A DNA stretch of 64,000 nucleotides, from assembly GCA_905479475.1 (NCBI GenBank), contig CAJQMT010000002.1, forward strand, positions 1 to 64,000. The letters are read 5' to 3'. The first letter of the stretch is position 1. The number at the start of each line of letters is the position of its first letter. The position numbers and the translations under genes are program-made. Source of the stretch: an uncultured Flavobacteriaceae bacterium. GTDB taxonomy: Bacteria; Bacteroidota; Bacteroidia; Flavobacteriales; Flavobacteriaceae. Under the pieces are notes generated by a model. The model was not told where the DNA came from and ran no database searches. It worked only from the letters and a program-made list of their open reading frames with translations. Of the stretch, positions 1-8,361 are shown in pieces.

Positions 1-82
1 AGCTGCTCTGTTTAGTTTTTTTAAAAAAACTTTGGCCTTCTCCATTATTTCTTATTTTTACCTAACAAAAAACGGCACCTCA

Positions 83-2071
83 ATGACCAACCACAGAAAC
101 CCTAGCTCAGAAGAAATTGCAACTCTAATTTCTGAAAACTGTTCTGCAACCGACTGGAATTCTTTTTGGATTACTGAGAAGACAGATCTGACAAAAATAA
201 AGAACGTTCAATTTTCTGGAACCGTAAAGCTGCAAGAAATCTCTGGAGAAAACAAATCGTACGGGGATATCATAAGACCTAATGGGATTTACAATGCTCG
301 AATTCACAATTCAGAAATTGGGAAAAACCCTTTCATCACCAACGTCAGTAATTTTATTGCAAATTATTCCATTGGCGACAATATTGTGATTGACTGTGTT
401 GGTCACATTGCCGTTCATGGCAGTTCTTCTTTTGGAAATGGGACTCAAGTAGAAGCCATCAATGAAGGTGGAGGTCGAGAAATTCCTATTTACGACGCCC
501 TTTCTGCGCAAGAGGCCTATATTCTTTCTTTGTACAGGCATCGAAATGGTTTGATTTCAAATCTAAAAAAAATGATTGCTACCTATACAGATAAAATCAC
601 ATCTGATCGAGGTAGCATTGGGGATGATGTGAGAATTTTGAACTGTCGTTCTATCAAAAACATCAACATTGGTGACCATGCAAAACTCGAAGGAGTGGTT
701 AGCCTTAAAAATGGAAGCATCAACTCCTTCCAAGAAGCTCCTGTTTATATTGGGTCAGGTGTGATGGCTGAAAATTTTATCATCTCTAGTGACACAAGAA
801 TTGACAACGCAACCATTTTGACCAATTGTTTTGTCGGACAGGGTTGTGTTTTGGACAAGCATTATTCGGCAGAACACTCTGTGTTTTTTGCCAACAGCCA
901 AGGTTTTAATGGAGAGGCCTGTTCTATTTTTGCAGGACCCTATACCGTAACGCATCACAAATCAACCTTACTCATTGCAGGGATGTTTTCATTTATGAAT
1001 GCGGGCTCTGGTTCCAACCAAAGCAATCATATGTACAAACTTGGACCGATTCATCAAGGAATTATGGAGCGTGGGGCTAAAACCACGAGTAACTCCTACA
1101 TTCTATGGCCTTCCAAAGTAGGCGCCTTTACTTTGGTGTCGGGACGTCATTATAAAAATGTAGACTCTTCCAAATTCCCCTTTTCCTATTTGATAGAATC
1201 CAACGATGAGAGCGTATTGTTTCCTGGAATCAATTTGCGAAGTGTCGGAACCGTAAGAGATGCTCAGAAATGGGGAAAACGAGACAAACGACACAAAAAC
1301 TATCAGACAGACATCATCAATTTCAATTTGTTAAGTCCGTTTACGATTCACAAGGTAATGGAAGGACTTTCCAATTTAGAAAACATTCAAAAGATTTCTG
1401 GAAACAATTCCAAAGAATATACTTTCGAGGGAATGAAAATCAAATCGAGTTCTTTGCTCAAAGGAATGCATATTTACAAAATGGTAGTTCACAAATTCCT
1501 AGGAAACTCCATCATTAGTAGAATCTATAAAAAAGACCTTCAAACAACCGCCAATTTGCAAAAAGTTTTGAAACCTAGTTCTTCGATTGGAACAGGGAAA
1601 TGGCTGGATGTGAGCGGTATGATCTGTCCCGTAGAATCCATAAATGGCTTTTTGTCCGATATCGAATCAGAGAAAATCAATAGCTTGAAGCAAGTGCAAC
1701 AAGCCTTGAAAAGTATCCACGACCATTATTACGAGTATGAATGGAATTGGGCGAGCGCTTGGATTGAAAAGTTTTACAAGGTAGATTTGAAAAATATCAC
1801 AACCAAGGAGATCATTTCTATTGTAAAAAAATGGCAAAAAGCGGTGGTCGAATTGGATCATATGTTGTACGCAGATGCTAAAAAAGAATTTTCACTTTCT
1901 ACGCAGGTAGGTTTTGGTGTTGACGGCGATTTGGAGGAGCGAAAACAAGATTTTAGCAGTGTGCGTGGAGATTTTGACAGCAATACTACGGTCATCGAAA
2001 TTTTAAATCACATCGATCGCAAAACAACTTTGGGGAATAACACTATCAAAGAGCTCCAAAGAATCAAATAG
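83..2071 (+). CDS. DUF4954 family left-handed beta-helix protein
   Basis: The protein has many short repeats of the hexapeptide type (for example IGDHAKLEGVV, IGSGVMAENF, NCFVGQGCVL), which suggests a left-handed beta-helix like that of sugar-nucleotide acyl or nucleotidyl transferases. I recognise the overall sequence as the DUF4954 family, common in Bacteroidota, whose biochemical role is not established. The repeats fill about residues 60-400; the last 200 residues are mainly helical and lack repeats. The ORF is open from base 32, but the first 17 codons are not conserved-looking and the ATG at 83 (MTNHRNPSS) is the more natural start. It is convergent with the histidine kinase and the two stops overlap by 8 bases. 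It is probably not part of the nitrate system. Family assignment is fairly sure; function is unknown. Confidence 0.75.
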   Translation: MTNHRNPSSEEIATLISENCSATDWNSFWITEKTDLTKIKNVQFSGTVKLQEISGENKSYGDIIRPNGIYNARIHNSEIGKNPFITNVSNFIANYSIGDNIVIDCVGHIAVHGSSSFGNGTQVEAINEGGGREIPIYDALSAQEAYILSLYRHRNGLISNLKKMIATYTDKITSDRGSIGDDVRILNCRSIKNINIGDHAKLEGVVSLKNGSINSFQEAPVYIGSGVMAENFIISSDTRIDNATILTNCFVGQGCVLDKHYSAEHSVFFANSQGFNGEACSIFAGPYTVTHHKSTLLIAGMFSFMNAGSGSNQSNHMYKLGPIHQGIMERGAKTTSNSYILWPSKVGAFTLVSGRHYKNVDSSKFPFSYLIESNDESVLFPGINLRSVGTVRDAQKWGKRDKRHKNYQTDIINFNLLSPFTIHKVMEGLSNLENIQKISGNNSKEYTFEGMKIKSSSLLKGMHIYKMVVHKFLGNSIISRIYKKDLQTTANLQKVLKPSSSIGTGKWLDVSGMICPVESINGFLSDIESEKINSLKQVQQALKSIHDHYYEYEWNWASAWIEKFYKVDLKNITTKEIISIVKKWQKAVVELDHMLYADAKKEFSLSTQVGFGVDGDLEERKQDFSSVRGDFDSNTTVIEILNHIDRKTTLGNNTIKELQRIK

Positions 2072-3404
2072 GAATGTTTACCGTAATTCGAGTTCCTTCT
2101 CCTTTGTTCGACTGTATAAAAAGTCGACCATTGACATAATTCACGCGTTCTTTCATAAAAAAAAGACCCATTCCTAAACCTTTTTCTGACGTTTCTACCT
2201 CCTGAACGTCAAATCCGTTTCCATTGTCATCAATCATGATACTCAACAGATCTTTGTTGTGGCTTATCGTCACCAATACATAATTGGAATTGGCATACTT
2301 CAGCGCATTGTTCACCGCTTCCTGCCCTACTCTGTATAAATTTGTTTCTGTCAAGGAATCAAAACGACCCTCAAAATCCGTTTTGTTTTCAAAAAGAATT
2401 TGTTTCCCTGATAATTTGGAAATTTCCTCTGTCATCTTTTTAAAAGCTGGTGCGATACCATGATCGCTCAACTCCGGAGGTGTCAAACTAAAAGTGACGG
2501 CACGTACATCTTTGATCAATTGTCCAAAAACCTTTTTCAAGTTGGAAAACTTATTTTCCGCATCTTCTGTATTTTCAACATTGATCGATTCGACGCTAAA
2601 TTTCAAAGCGGTTAGCATCTGTCCAATACCATCGTGAATGTCTTTCGCAATTCTTTTTCGCTCTTCTTCTTGTGCTTCTACAATTTGGCTAGCTTGATTT
2701 TTTTGATATTGCACTTCCTTTTCATATTCACTTTCCTTGATCTTGTCAATGGTTTCTCGGGCAATTTTACTTTCAGTAATATTGTTTCCTAAAATAAAAA
2801 GACTTTGTTTTCCAAAAGATTGATTCATCGGAATGATCGTCAACTCCAACCACAATTCTTCCCTTTTTCTCGAAGTCAAAGCCACCTCACCTTTCCATAT
2901 CTTATGCCTCGTTGCGCCGATTAAATCATTGATATTTTGCTGTTCTCCTTCTTTTACAGACAACAATCTTTCGATGGCTCCTCTGACTTCTTTTTTATCA
3001 AGTCCTAAGAGATCTCCCAGTTTTTTACTCATATAAATCACCGTCCCATCCAACTTCGTGCTTGCAAACAAGGCCGCATTGTCAATGACAAAGTTCAAGC
3101 TCTCCAATTCCTGATAAGCCACTTCTTTGAGCTTGTATTGTTCGCGTAATTCTGTTATTTGTGCTTTGTTGTAAAGATTGGATTTCGTTAAAACATGCAT
3201 GATTTTTTGAAAGTATTTTCTCACAAATACCAACACAAAAAAAACAAACACCAAAATCAGCAGTATGGAGATACTGATATCTACCTGAAAGTAGGACAAA
3301 ACGACATAAAACAGCACCGGAACTCCTGAAAGCAAGAAAAAAGCCCTGACTAAGAGCTTTTTCAGTAGCAAAGGCACAATTGCAAATTCTTTTTGATGGG
3401 TCAT
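2064..3404 (-). CDS. PAS-containing sensor histidine kinase (HisKA_3 / NarX-DegS class)
   Basis: Two membrane segments lie near the N-terminus (about residues 19-39 and 43-62) with almost no periplasmic loop, so the signal is probably sensed in the membrane or cytoplasm. A PAS domain follows (about 100-220), then a HisKA_3 dimerisation helix with the phospho-accepting His257 in RIAKDIHDGIG, and a HATPase_c domain with DDNGNGFDV and GLGMGLFFMKERV boxes. This kinase class normally pairs with NarL/FixJ response regulators, and the only such regulator in the window is at 20999-21658, at the other side of the nitrate genes. It lies 102 bases downstream of the DUF4202 gene on the same strand. The two proteins probably form a nitrate or nitrogen two-component system; the pairing and the signal are inferred. 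Confidence 0.85.
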   Translation of the reverse strand: MTHQKEFAIVPLLLKKLLVRAFFLLSGVPVLFYVVLSYFQVDISISILLILVFVFFVLVFVRKYFQKIMHVLTKSNLYNKAQITELREQYKLKEVAYQELESLNFVIDNAALFASTKLDGTVIYMSKKLGDLLGLDKKEVRGAIERLLSVKEGEQQNINDLIGATRHKIWKGEVALTSRKREELWLELTIIPMNQSFGKQSLFILGNNITESKIARETIDKIKESEYEKEVQYQKNQASQIVEAQEEERKRIAKDIHDGIGQMLTALKFSVESINVENTEDAENKFSNLKKVFGQLIKDVRAVTFSLTPPELSDHGIAPAFKKMTEEISKLSGKQILFENKTDFEGRFDSLTETNLYRVGQEAVNNALKYANSNYVLVTISHNKDLLSIMIDDNGNGFDVQEVETSEKGLGMGLFFMKERVNYVNGRLFIQSNKGEGTRITVNIPI

Positions 3405-3506
3405 AGCACAAAAGTATAAAAAAAGAATGGCATGCCGTCAACGAACAGATTGATGAACAATTATTCCCGTTGGATTTTGAACATGCTGAAAGGCAAGCAT
3501 GGAATT

Positions 3507-4094
3507 TTACAAATTCAACGCTTTGGAAAGCAAAGCCAGTGCAGGTTTTGAAAAAGGTAGTTTCAACGCCTCACTGTGCGCACGTTCCGACATTTTACGC
3601 CATGTTTTTTGAACGATATCTATCATTTTTTCTTCCGAATATTTTTCCGCAAACGGGTCAAAATAAAACTCTAAAAACACCAAGCAAATGACATCTTCTA
3701 AAAGTTGTGTTTCTGGATCGCGCTTCAATTGTTTTTTTTGTACTAAAAAAGCGACTCTTTTTATCGTTTCTTTCTCATAGCCAACTTTTTCCAATATTTC
3801 GATCGCTTTTTGGGCATGAAATTTCTTCAAATCTTGTCTCCACAACAAATAACCTGTACGGTTCATCTCATAAGAATTTCTCGCACTCTCCCATCGGCAA
3901 ATGTGTTGACAACGCGCTGCCAATTGCACTGCCTCCGATGCATTGGGTTCAAAACCCCTCAAAACCTGGGTCATTCTTTCGGCATACAAAAGCTCTTTCG
4001 GATAGCTTTTACCTTCAAAAGTTTCCTGGTTGGGGTCTTTGCTATTGGCCTCATCAAATAATTGTACCGCGTGTTGAAATTTATCTAAATTCAT
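3507..4094 (-). CDS. DUF4202 domain-containing protein
   Basis: This 195-aa soluble protein matches my memory of the DUF4202 family, which has no assigned biochemical role. It is rich in helices and contains spaced histidine and acidic positions (AARCQHICRWE, KKFHAQKA, LLEDVICLV) reminiscent of an H...HA...ED metal-binding layout of the HD-domain kind. That resemblance is my inference only. The gene sits between nirD and the sensor kinase on the same strand, but a strong terminator separates it from nirD, so it probably has its own promoter and may be cotranscribed with the kinase. Its position inside the nitrate island suggests a nitrogen-linked role. Confidence 0.75.
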   Translation of the reverse strand: MNLDKFQHAVQLFDEANSKDPNQETFEGKSYPKELLYAERMTQVLRGFEPNASEAVQLAARCQHICRWESARNSYEMNRTGYLLWRQDLKKFHAQKAIEILEKVGYEKETIKRVAFLVQKKQLKRDPETQLLEDVICLVFLEFYFDPFAEKYSEEKMIDIVQKTWRKMSERAHSEALKLPFSKPALALLSKALNL

Positions 4095-4118
4095 ATTGTT
4101 CTGTAGTTTGTGCTGCTA

Positions 4119-4158
4119 CAAAAATAAAAAAAGTGTTGGAGCCAGGCTCCAACACTTT
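4119..4158 (-). terminator. intrinsic terminator after nirBD
   Basis: Read on the minus strand, AAGTGTTGGAGC pairs perfectly with GCTCCAACACTT across a 3-base loop, followed by a run of T. It ends the nirB-nirD transcript and uncouples the downstream DUF4202 gene. Confidence 0.85.
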
Positions 4159-4188
4159 GTAAAAATTTCATTTTTTAAAACAATTCCC

Positions 4189-4566
4189 CTATTCCGAAAA
4201 ACCTATATACACATTTCCTTCTTTAATTTGAACGGGATAAACGGCAATGGATTCGAGTTCTCCATTTAGGTTTTCACCATTCTCCAAAGAAAATGTTTTT
4301 TTATGCAGCGGACAAGCTACCTTGGGTGTACCACAATCATCGCCTATCATTCCTCGCGACAAAACCATTTCCATTTTGTGTGGACATAAATTTTGACAGG
4401 CATACCATTTCTTTTCTCTTGTGAAGTTGAAAACGGCAATTTGTTTGTCTTTGTATTTTACACAAGCCCCTCCGTTTTCTGGAAAATTCTCTACAGGAGC
4501 TGCTTTGAACCAAACTTTTACCTCTTCCTCATTTGTTGTAAAATACTTTTCTAATACTGCTGACAT
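4189..4566 (-). CDS. nirD: Nitrite reductase (NADH) small subunit, Rieske type
   Basis: This is the small subunit of assimilatory NAD(P)H nitrite reductase, which works with NirB to make ammonium in the cytoplasm. The 125-aa protein is one Rieske-like domain. It keeps both ligand pairs of a genuine [2Fe-2S] Rieske centre, C61-P-H63 (NLCPHKM) and C85-x2-H88 (ACPLHKK); some enterobacterial NirD proteins lack these, so this one may carry a cluster. The gene follows nirB with a 128-base gap that holds no terminator, so the two are likely cotranscribed from the TACGTA-containing nirB promoter. The identification is firm from the sequence and the neighbour. Confidence 0.93.
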   Translation of the reverse strand: MSAVLEKYFTTNEEEVKVWFKAAPVENFPENGGACVKYKDKQIAVFNFTREKKWYACQNLCPHKMEMVLSRGMIGDDCGTPKVACPLHKKTFSLENGENLNGELESIAVYPVQIKEGNVYIGFSE

Positions 4567-4694
4567 GTTTTTTATTTTTTTGTTCTATTCAGAGGAACGC
4601 TCAAAAACGAGTCCTAAATTATCAAAGAACCCGCCTTTGATGACCGTCCCTCCTTCATAGAAATCAAACTATAATTATTTCTTTTTCATTATTC

Positions 4695-7208
4695 TTACGA
4701 TTCCCACAACTCAGGCATTTTCTGATCTCTGAGGGGAACAAAATTTAAATTGGCGTCAATTTCATCAGAATTTACGAAATGACTGTACTTATTTTGAATT
4801 TCTATATTTTCAATCGCCTCTTTCCACTCACATTTGTAAGTATTCACCAAGCCTTGCATTTCTTTGTCCAAATCTTCGCAAATTCCTAAAGAATCGTTTA
4901 CAACGAGATCCTTGAGGTATTCAATGCCACCTTCTAATTTGTCCAACCATGCAGCTGTTCTTTGCAAAGGCAACGCTGTTTTTATATAGTACATTAAAAA
5001 GCGATCCACATACTTGACAACAGTTTCGTTGTCAATTTTTTCTGCCAACAATTCCGCATGCCTTGGATTGGCACCTCCATTTCCAGCAACATATAAATTC
5101 CAACCTCCTTCTACCGCGATCATCCCAAAATCTTTGCAACGTGCTTCTGCGCATTCGCGAATACATCCAGAAACCCCACCTTTGATTTTGTGCGGCGATC
5201 GAATTCCTTTGTATCGATTTTCAACTTCTATCGCAAAACTGACGCTTTCGTCCATTCCGTAACGACACCATGTAGAACCTACACAACTTTTTACCGTTCG
5301 CAAGGATTTTCCATAAGCGTGGCCGCTTTCGAAACCTTCGTCAATCAATTCTTTCCAAATAGCTGGCAATTGATCCAATCTTGCTCCAAACAAATCGATG
5401 CGCTGTCCTCCTGTTATTTTTGTATACAGGTCGTACTTTGAAGCAATCTCTCCAATTACAATCAATTGCTTTGGGGTAATTTCTCCTCCAGCAACACGGG
5501 GTACTACCGAGTAGGTTCCGTTTCTTTGGATGTTTGCTAAAAAGCGATCGTTGGAATCTTGAATGGCTTCTTGTTTGTTCGCTGTTTCGTTGTAGATGCT
5601 TGCAAACAATGAGGCCATTGCCGGTTTGCAAATTTCGCATCCATGCCCATTTCCGTAATTATCCAAGAGTTCGTCGTAAGAACGGATGTTTTTCATGGTA
5701 ATGATATCAAACAATTCTTGACGCGAATATTCAAAATGCTCACAAATGGTTTCTTTCACCACTTTTCCTGCCGCTTTGAGTGTTTCGTTCAATAGGTCGG
5801 TTACCATGGGTTTACAGCCTCCACATCCTGTGGTCACTTTGGTTTCTGCAGCCAATCCTTTGAGTGTATCCACCCCTTCTTCTACCTTACAGCAAATGGC
5901 TCCTTTGGTAACCGATTCACAGGAACAAACCACTGCGGCATCTGGCAAGTCCAACACCGAACCAAAACTGGCTTCTCCTCCTCCTCTGGCCCCTAAAATC
6001 AAATCTTCTGGATTCTCTGGAATGGCCAATCCATTCAAATAGATCTGATGCAGCATATTGTAATCACTTGCATCTCCAACCAAAATACCTCCTAAAAGAG
6101 ATTTTCCGTCTTTGGAAACGACGATTTTTTTGTAGATACCTTGAAATTTGTTTTCATAGACAATTCCTTCTCCTTCTTTTTGCTCGTTCAAGGCGTCTCC
6201 AAAACTCGCCACATCGATTCCACTTAATTTCAACTTGGTAGACATGTCTATTGACGTTGGCATCGCAGCTTCTTGACCCATAATTTGATCAACCGCCACT
6301 CCGGCCATGTCGTATCCTGGTGCTACCAAACCATAAATCATTTGGTTTAACAGAGCACATTCTCCAATGGCATAAATATGTTCGTCTGAGGTTTTCATGT
6401 CGTTGGATACGACAATTCCTCCTCTTGTTCCTACTTCCAATCCACAGGTTTTTGCCAATTCATCTCTCGGACGAATTCCGGCTGAAACCAATAGCATATC
6501 GACATCCAACACATCTCCGTTTCCGAAATCCATTCCGGTAATTGCGGTGTCTCCTAAAATTTGTTGGGTTCCTTTGTTTAGTAAAATCTCAATCCCTAAT
6601 TCTTCTAGCTTGCCTTGCAAGACGTTACTAGCATCTGTATCCAATTGCCTAGGCATCAAACGCGGAGCAAACTCTACAACAGCAGCTTCTAGGTCCATGT
6701 CTAAAATGGCCTTTCCTGCTTCCAAACCTAAGAGTCCTCCTCCAAGAATGGCGGCTTTCTTTTTGCCTCCATCTTGTTTTAATGTTTCGGCATAAGCCAT
6801 GGTCGCGTCCAAATCTTCAATGGTTCGGTATACAAAAATTCCTTCTTTTTCAATTTTAGGGATGGGTGGCACAAAGGCTGAAGAACCCGTTGCCAAAACC
6901 AAGTAGTCGTACGAATACACTGCCTCACTAATGGTTGTGATCGTTTTGTTATCTCTATGAATGTCTGTAACTCTTTCGTTGGTGATCAGTTCTATATTGT
7001 TCTCTTCATACCAAGATCTCGGTGCCATACTCAATCGTTCGGCATCTTGATTTGCAAAATACTCACTCAAATGCACACGATCGTAGGCAGGTCTGGGCTC
7101 TTCCCCAAAGACTACCAACTTGAATGCTGCAGAATTTTCTTTTCCCACAAACTTCTCGCAAAATTTGTAGCCGACCATTCCGTTTCCGATAACTAAAATC
7201 CTTTTCAT
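4695..7208 (-). CDS. nirB: Nitrite reductase (NAD(P)H) large subunit
   Basis: NirB reduces nitrite to ammonium with NAD(P)H. The N-terminus is a two-dinucleotide FAD/NAD oxidoreductase (VIGNGMVGYKFCEKF, GGGLLGLEAGKA, about residues 1-400). A BFD-like [2Fe-2S] domain follows near 420-470 with VVCSCES and TGCGGCKP. The C-terminal half is the siroheme/[4Fe-4S] nitrite/sulfite reductase module, with the four cluster cysteines in CVGSTWC and CIREC. The length of 837 aa is normal for the family. The ATG at 7208 directly precedes the FAD-binding motif. It is divergent from the first Fnr-like regulator and leads the nirBD operon. A phased TACGTA array abuts its -7 box, implying nitrogen or nitrate control. 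Confidence 0.96.
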   Translation of the reverse strand: MKRILVIGNGMVGYKFCEKFVGKENSAAFKLVVFGEEPRPAYDRVHLSEYFANQDAERLSMAPRSWYEENNIELITNERVTDIHRDNKTITTISEAVYSYDYLVLATGSSAFVPPIPKIEKEGIFVYRTIEDLDATMAYAETLKQDGGKKKAAILGGGLLGLEAGKAILDMDLEAAVVEFAPRLMPRQLDTDASNVLQGKLEELGIEILLNKGTQQILGDTAITGMDFGNGDVLDVDMLLVSAGIRPRDELAKTCGLEVGTRGGIVVSNDMKTSDEHIYAIGECALLNQMIYGLVAPGYDMAGVAVDQIMGQEAAMPTSIDMSTKLKLSGIDVASFGDALNEQKEGEGIVYENKFQGIYKKIVVSKDGKSLLGGILVGDASDYNMLHQIYLNGLAIPENPEDLILGARGGGEASFGSVLDLPDAAVVCSCESVTKGAICCKVEEGVDTLKGLAAETKVTTGCGGCKPMVTDLLNETLKAAGKVVKETICEHFEYSRQELFDIITMKNIRSYDELLDNYGNGHGCEICKPAMASLFASIYNETANKQEAIQDSNDRFLANIQRNGTYSVVPRVAGGEITPKQLIVIGEIASKYDLYTKITGGQRIDLFGARLDQLPAIWKELIDEGFESGHAYGKSLRTVKSCVGSTWCRYGMDESVSFAIEVENRYKGIRSPHKIKGGVSGCIRECAEARCKDFGMIAVEGGWNLYVAGNGGANPRHAELLAEKIDNETVVKYVDRFLMYYIKTALPLQRTAAWLDKLEGGIEYLKDLVVNDSLGICEDLDKEMQGLVNTYKCEWKEAIENIEIQNKYSHFVNSDEIDANLNFVPLRDQKMPELWES

Positions 7209-7237
7209 ATATCTTAATTTCTAAATTATGGTACAAA

Positions 7238-7265
7238 ATTACGTAATAATACGTAAATATACGTA
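7238..7265 (-). promoter_or_regulatory. nirBD promoter with three phased TACGTA palindromes
   Basis: TACGTA occurs at 7240-7245, 7250-7255 and 7260-7265, exactly 10 bases apart, so all three lie on one face of the helix. On the minus strand the last palindrome runs straight into a Bacteroidota -7 box, TAATTTTG (7245-7238). The array covers the region RNA polymerase would need, which suggests repression. The rest of the 338-base divergent gap (7209-7546) holds only the crp1 promoter described separately; I see nothing else between about 7270 and 7465. Confidence 0.7.
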
Positions 7266-7471
7266 GTTTTTTAGGTAAAAAACTGGATTATTTCGTTCTT
7301 GTCAAGATTTGCAAAGAAAATTGACCTACTTCTTAAAAAAGAAATGAAAATATTACTAAAACCATATAAAAACATGGATTAACTACAGGTATTTTCCTCA
7401 AATCTGTTTTGGTTAAACACAACCAAGAGGTCGGTTATTTTCTTTCGCGTACTTTCTACTTGGAATTTATT

Positions 7472-7513
7472 TAAGTATATATACGTAGTTTTGAATAATA
7501 TTTCCTATTTTTG
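7472..7513 (+). promoter_or_regulatory. Promoter of the first Fnr-like regulator with TACGTA site
   Basis: A TACGTA palindrome lies at 7482-7487, with a one-mismatch copy (TAAGTA) exactly 10 bases upstream at 7472. Two possible -7 boxes follow: TAGTTTTG at 7486, overlapping the palindrome as in nirB, and TATTTTTG at 7506. The same element appears at nirB, the response regulator and nasC. Confidence 0.55.
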
Positions 7514-7546
7514 CGCTTTATTAATGTTTCTTAATCATTGTAAATT

Positions 7547-8251
7547 ATGTCTGACTGTATTTCTTGTGAAAACACGAATTGCCTGATCAAAAAGAATCTT
7601 AAAAATCCCTTGATTGCCAAGTTTCTTGATGAAAAACACACGATTAAATGTAAGAAATCACAACAGTTTATCATGGAGGGTGCGCCAGCGCATGGTCTCT
7701 TCTTTGTAAAGAAAGGGCAAGTCAAGGTGGTGAAGACAGGGATTTATGGCCGCGAACAGATTGTGCGTTTTGCACACGATGGTGAGATCATCGGGCATCG
7801 TGGTTTTGGACCCGGAAAACAATACCCTATTGGTGCCTTGGCCATCAAGGAAACATTGCTTTGCAACTTCACCAATGATGTGTTGTCAAAAATGCTTCAT
7901 GAAATTCCAGACGTGACTTTTGACCTCATGCTCTTTTACGCCGAGGAATTGAATCGTTCGGAGACAAAGGTTCGAAAATTTGCTCAAATGACTGTTCGAG
8001 AAAAAGTCATCGACTCCTTTTTATACATCCATCGAAAATTTGGACAAACAGACGAAGGTTTTTTCAACATTCAACTTCCAAGAAAAGATTTTGCAGATTT
8101 TGCAGGAACAACGGAAGAGCAAGTCATTCGAATCATTTCGAGCTTGAAAAAGGAAAAACTCCTGATCACCAAAGGCAAAAAAATCGGTATTGCCAACATT
8201 CCTCTGCTCAAGAAAGAAATTTCGGAACACAATTATTTCTTGGACAGCTAA
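7547..8251 (+). CDS. Crp/Fnr family transcriptional regulator (Cys-rich, paralogue 1)
   Basis: The protein has an N-terminal cyclic-nucleotide-binding-like beta-barrel (about residues 30-140), a dimer helix and a C-terminal winged helix (DFAGTTEEQVIRII). Its first residues carry a cysteine cluster, C4-x2-C7-x4-C12, and further cysteines at 35 and in the barrel (LLCNF). Fnr uses a similar N-terminal C-x2-C-x5-C plus one distant Cys to hold an oxygen- or NO-sensitive [4Fe-4S] cluster, so a redox or NO sensor is plausible, but that is inference. It is divergent from nirB and has a paralogue at 10078 with the same cysteine pattern and recognition helix. It probably controls nitrate-island genes. 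Confidence 0.88.
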   Translation: MSDCISCENTNCLIKKNLKNPLIAKFLDEKHTIKCKKSQQFIMEGAPAHGLFFVKKGQVKVVKTGIYGREQIVRFAHDGEIIGHRGFGPGKQYPIGALAIKETLLCNFTNDVLSKMLHEIPDVTFDLMLFYAEELNRSETKVRKFAQMTVREKVIDSFLYIHRKFGQTDEGFFNIQLPRKDFADFAGTTEEQVIRIISSLKKEKLLITKGKKIGIANIPLLKKEISEHNYFLDS

Positions 8252-8274
8252 AGAGATCCATCCCTACAATAAAA

Positions 8275-8338
8275 AAACTATACATCTCCTTAACAATCGC
8301 ATAAACTCGTGAAATATACTATTTTTTCTGTATAGTTT
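8275..8338. repeat. 10-bp inverted repeat in front of the GH16 gene
   Basis: AAACTATACA (8275-8284) is perfectly complementary to TGTATAGTTT (8329-8338), with 44 bases between the arms. It fills the short gap between the regulator and the glucanase gene. It could be a paired operator or a long-range RNA stem; no typical TAnnTTTG box is obvious here. Confidence 0.45.
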
Positions 8339-8361
8339 AGAGGAAACAAATCTTTAACAAA

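Noticed and set aside
3707-4162. 151-aa plus-strand ORF opposite DUF4202
   Set aside because: It is antisense to DUF4202 and runs into the terminator hairpin; its composition is unlike a real protein.
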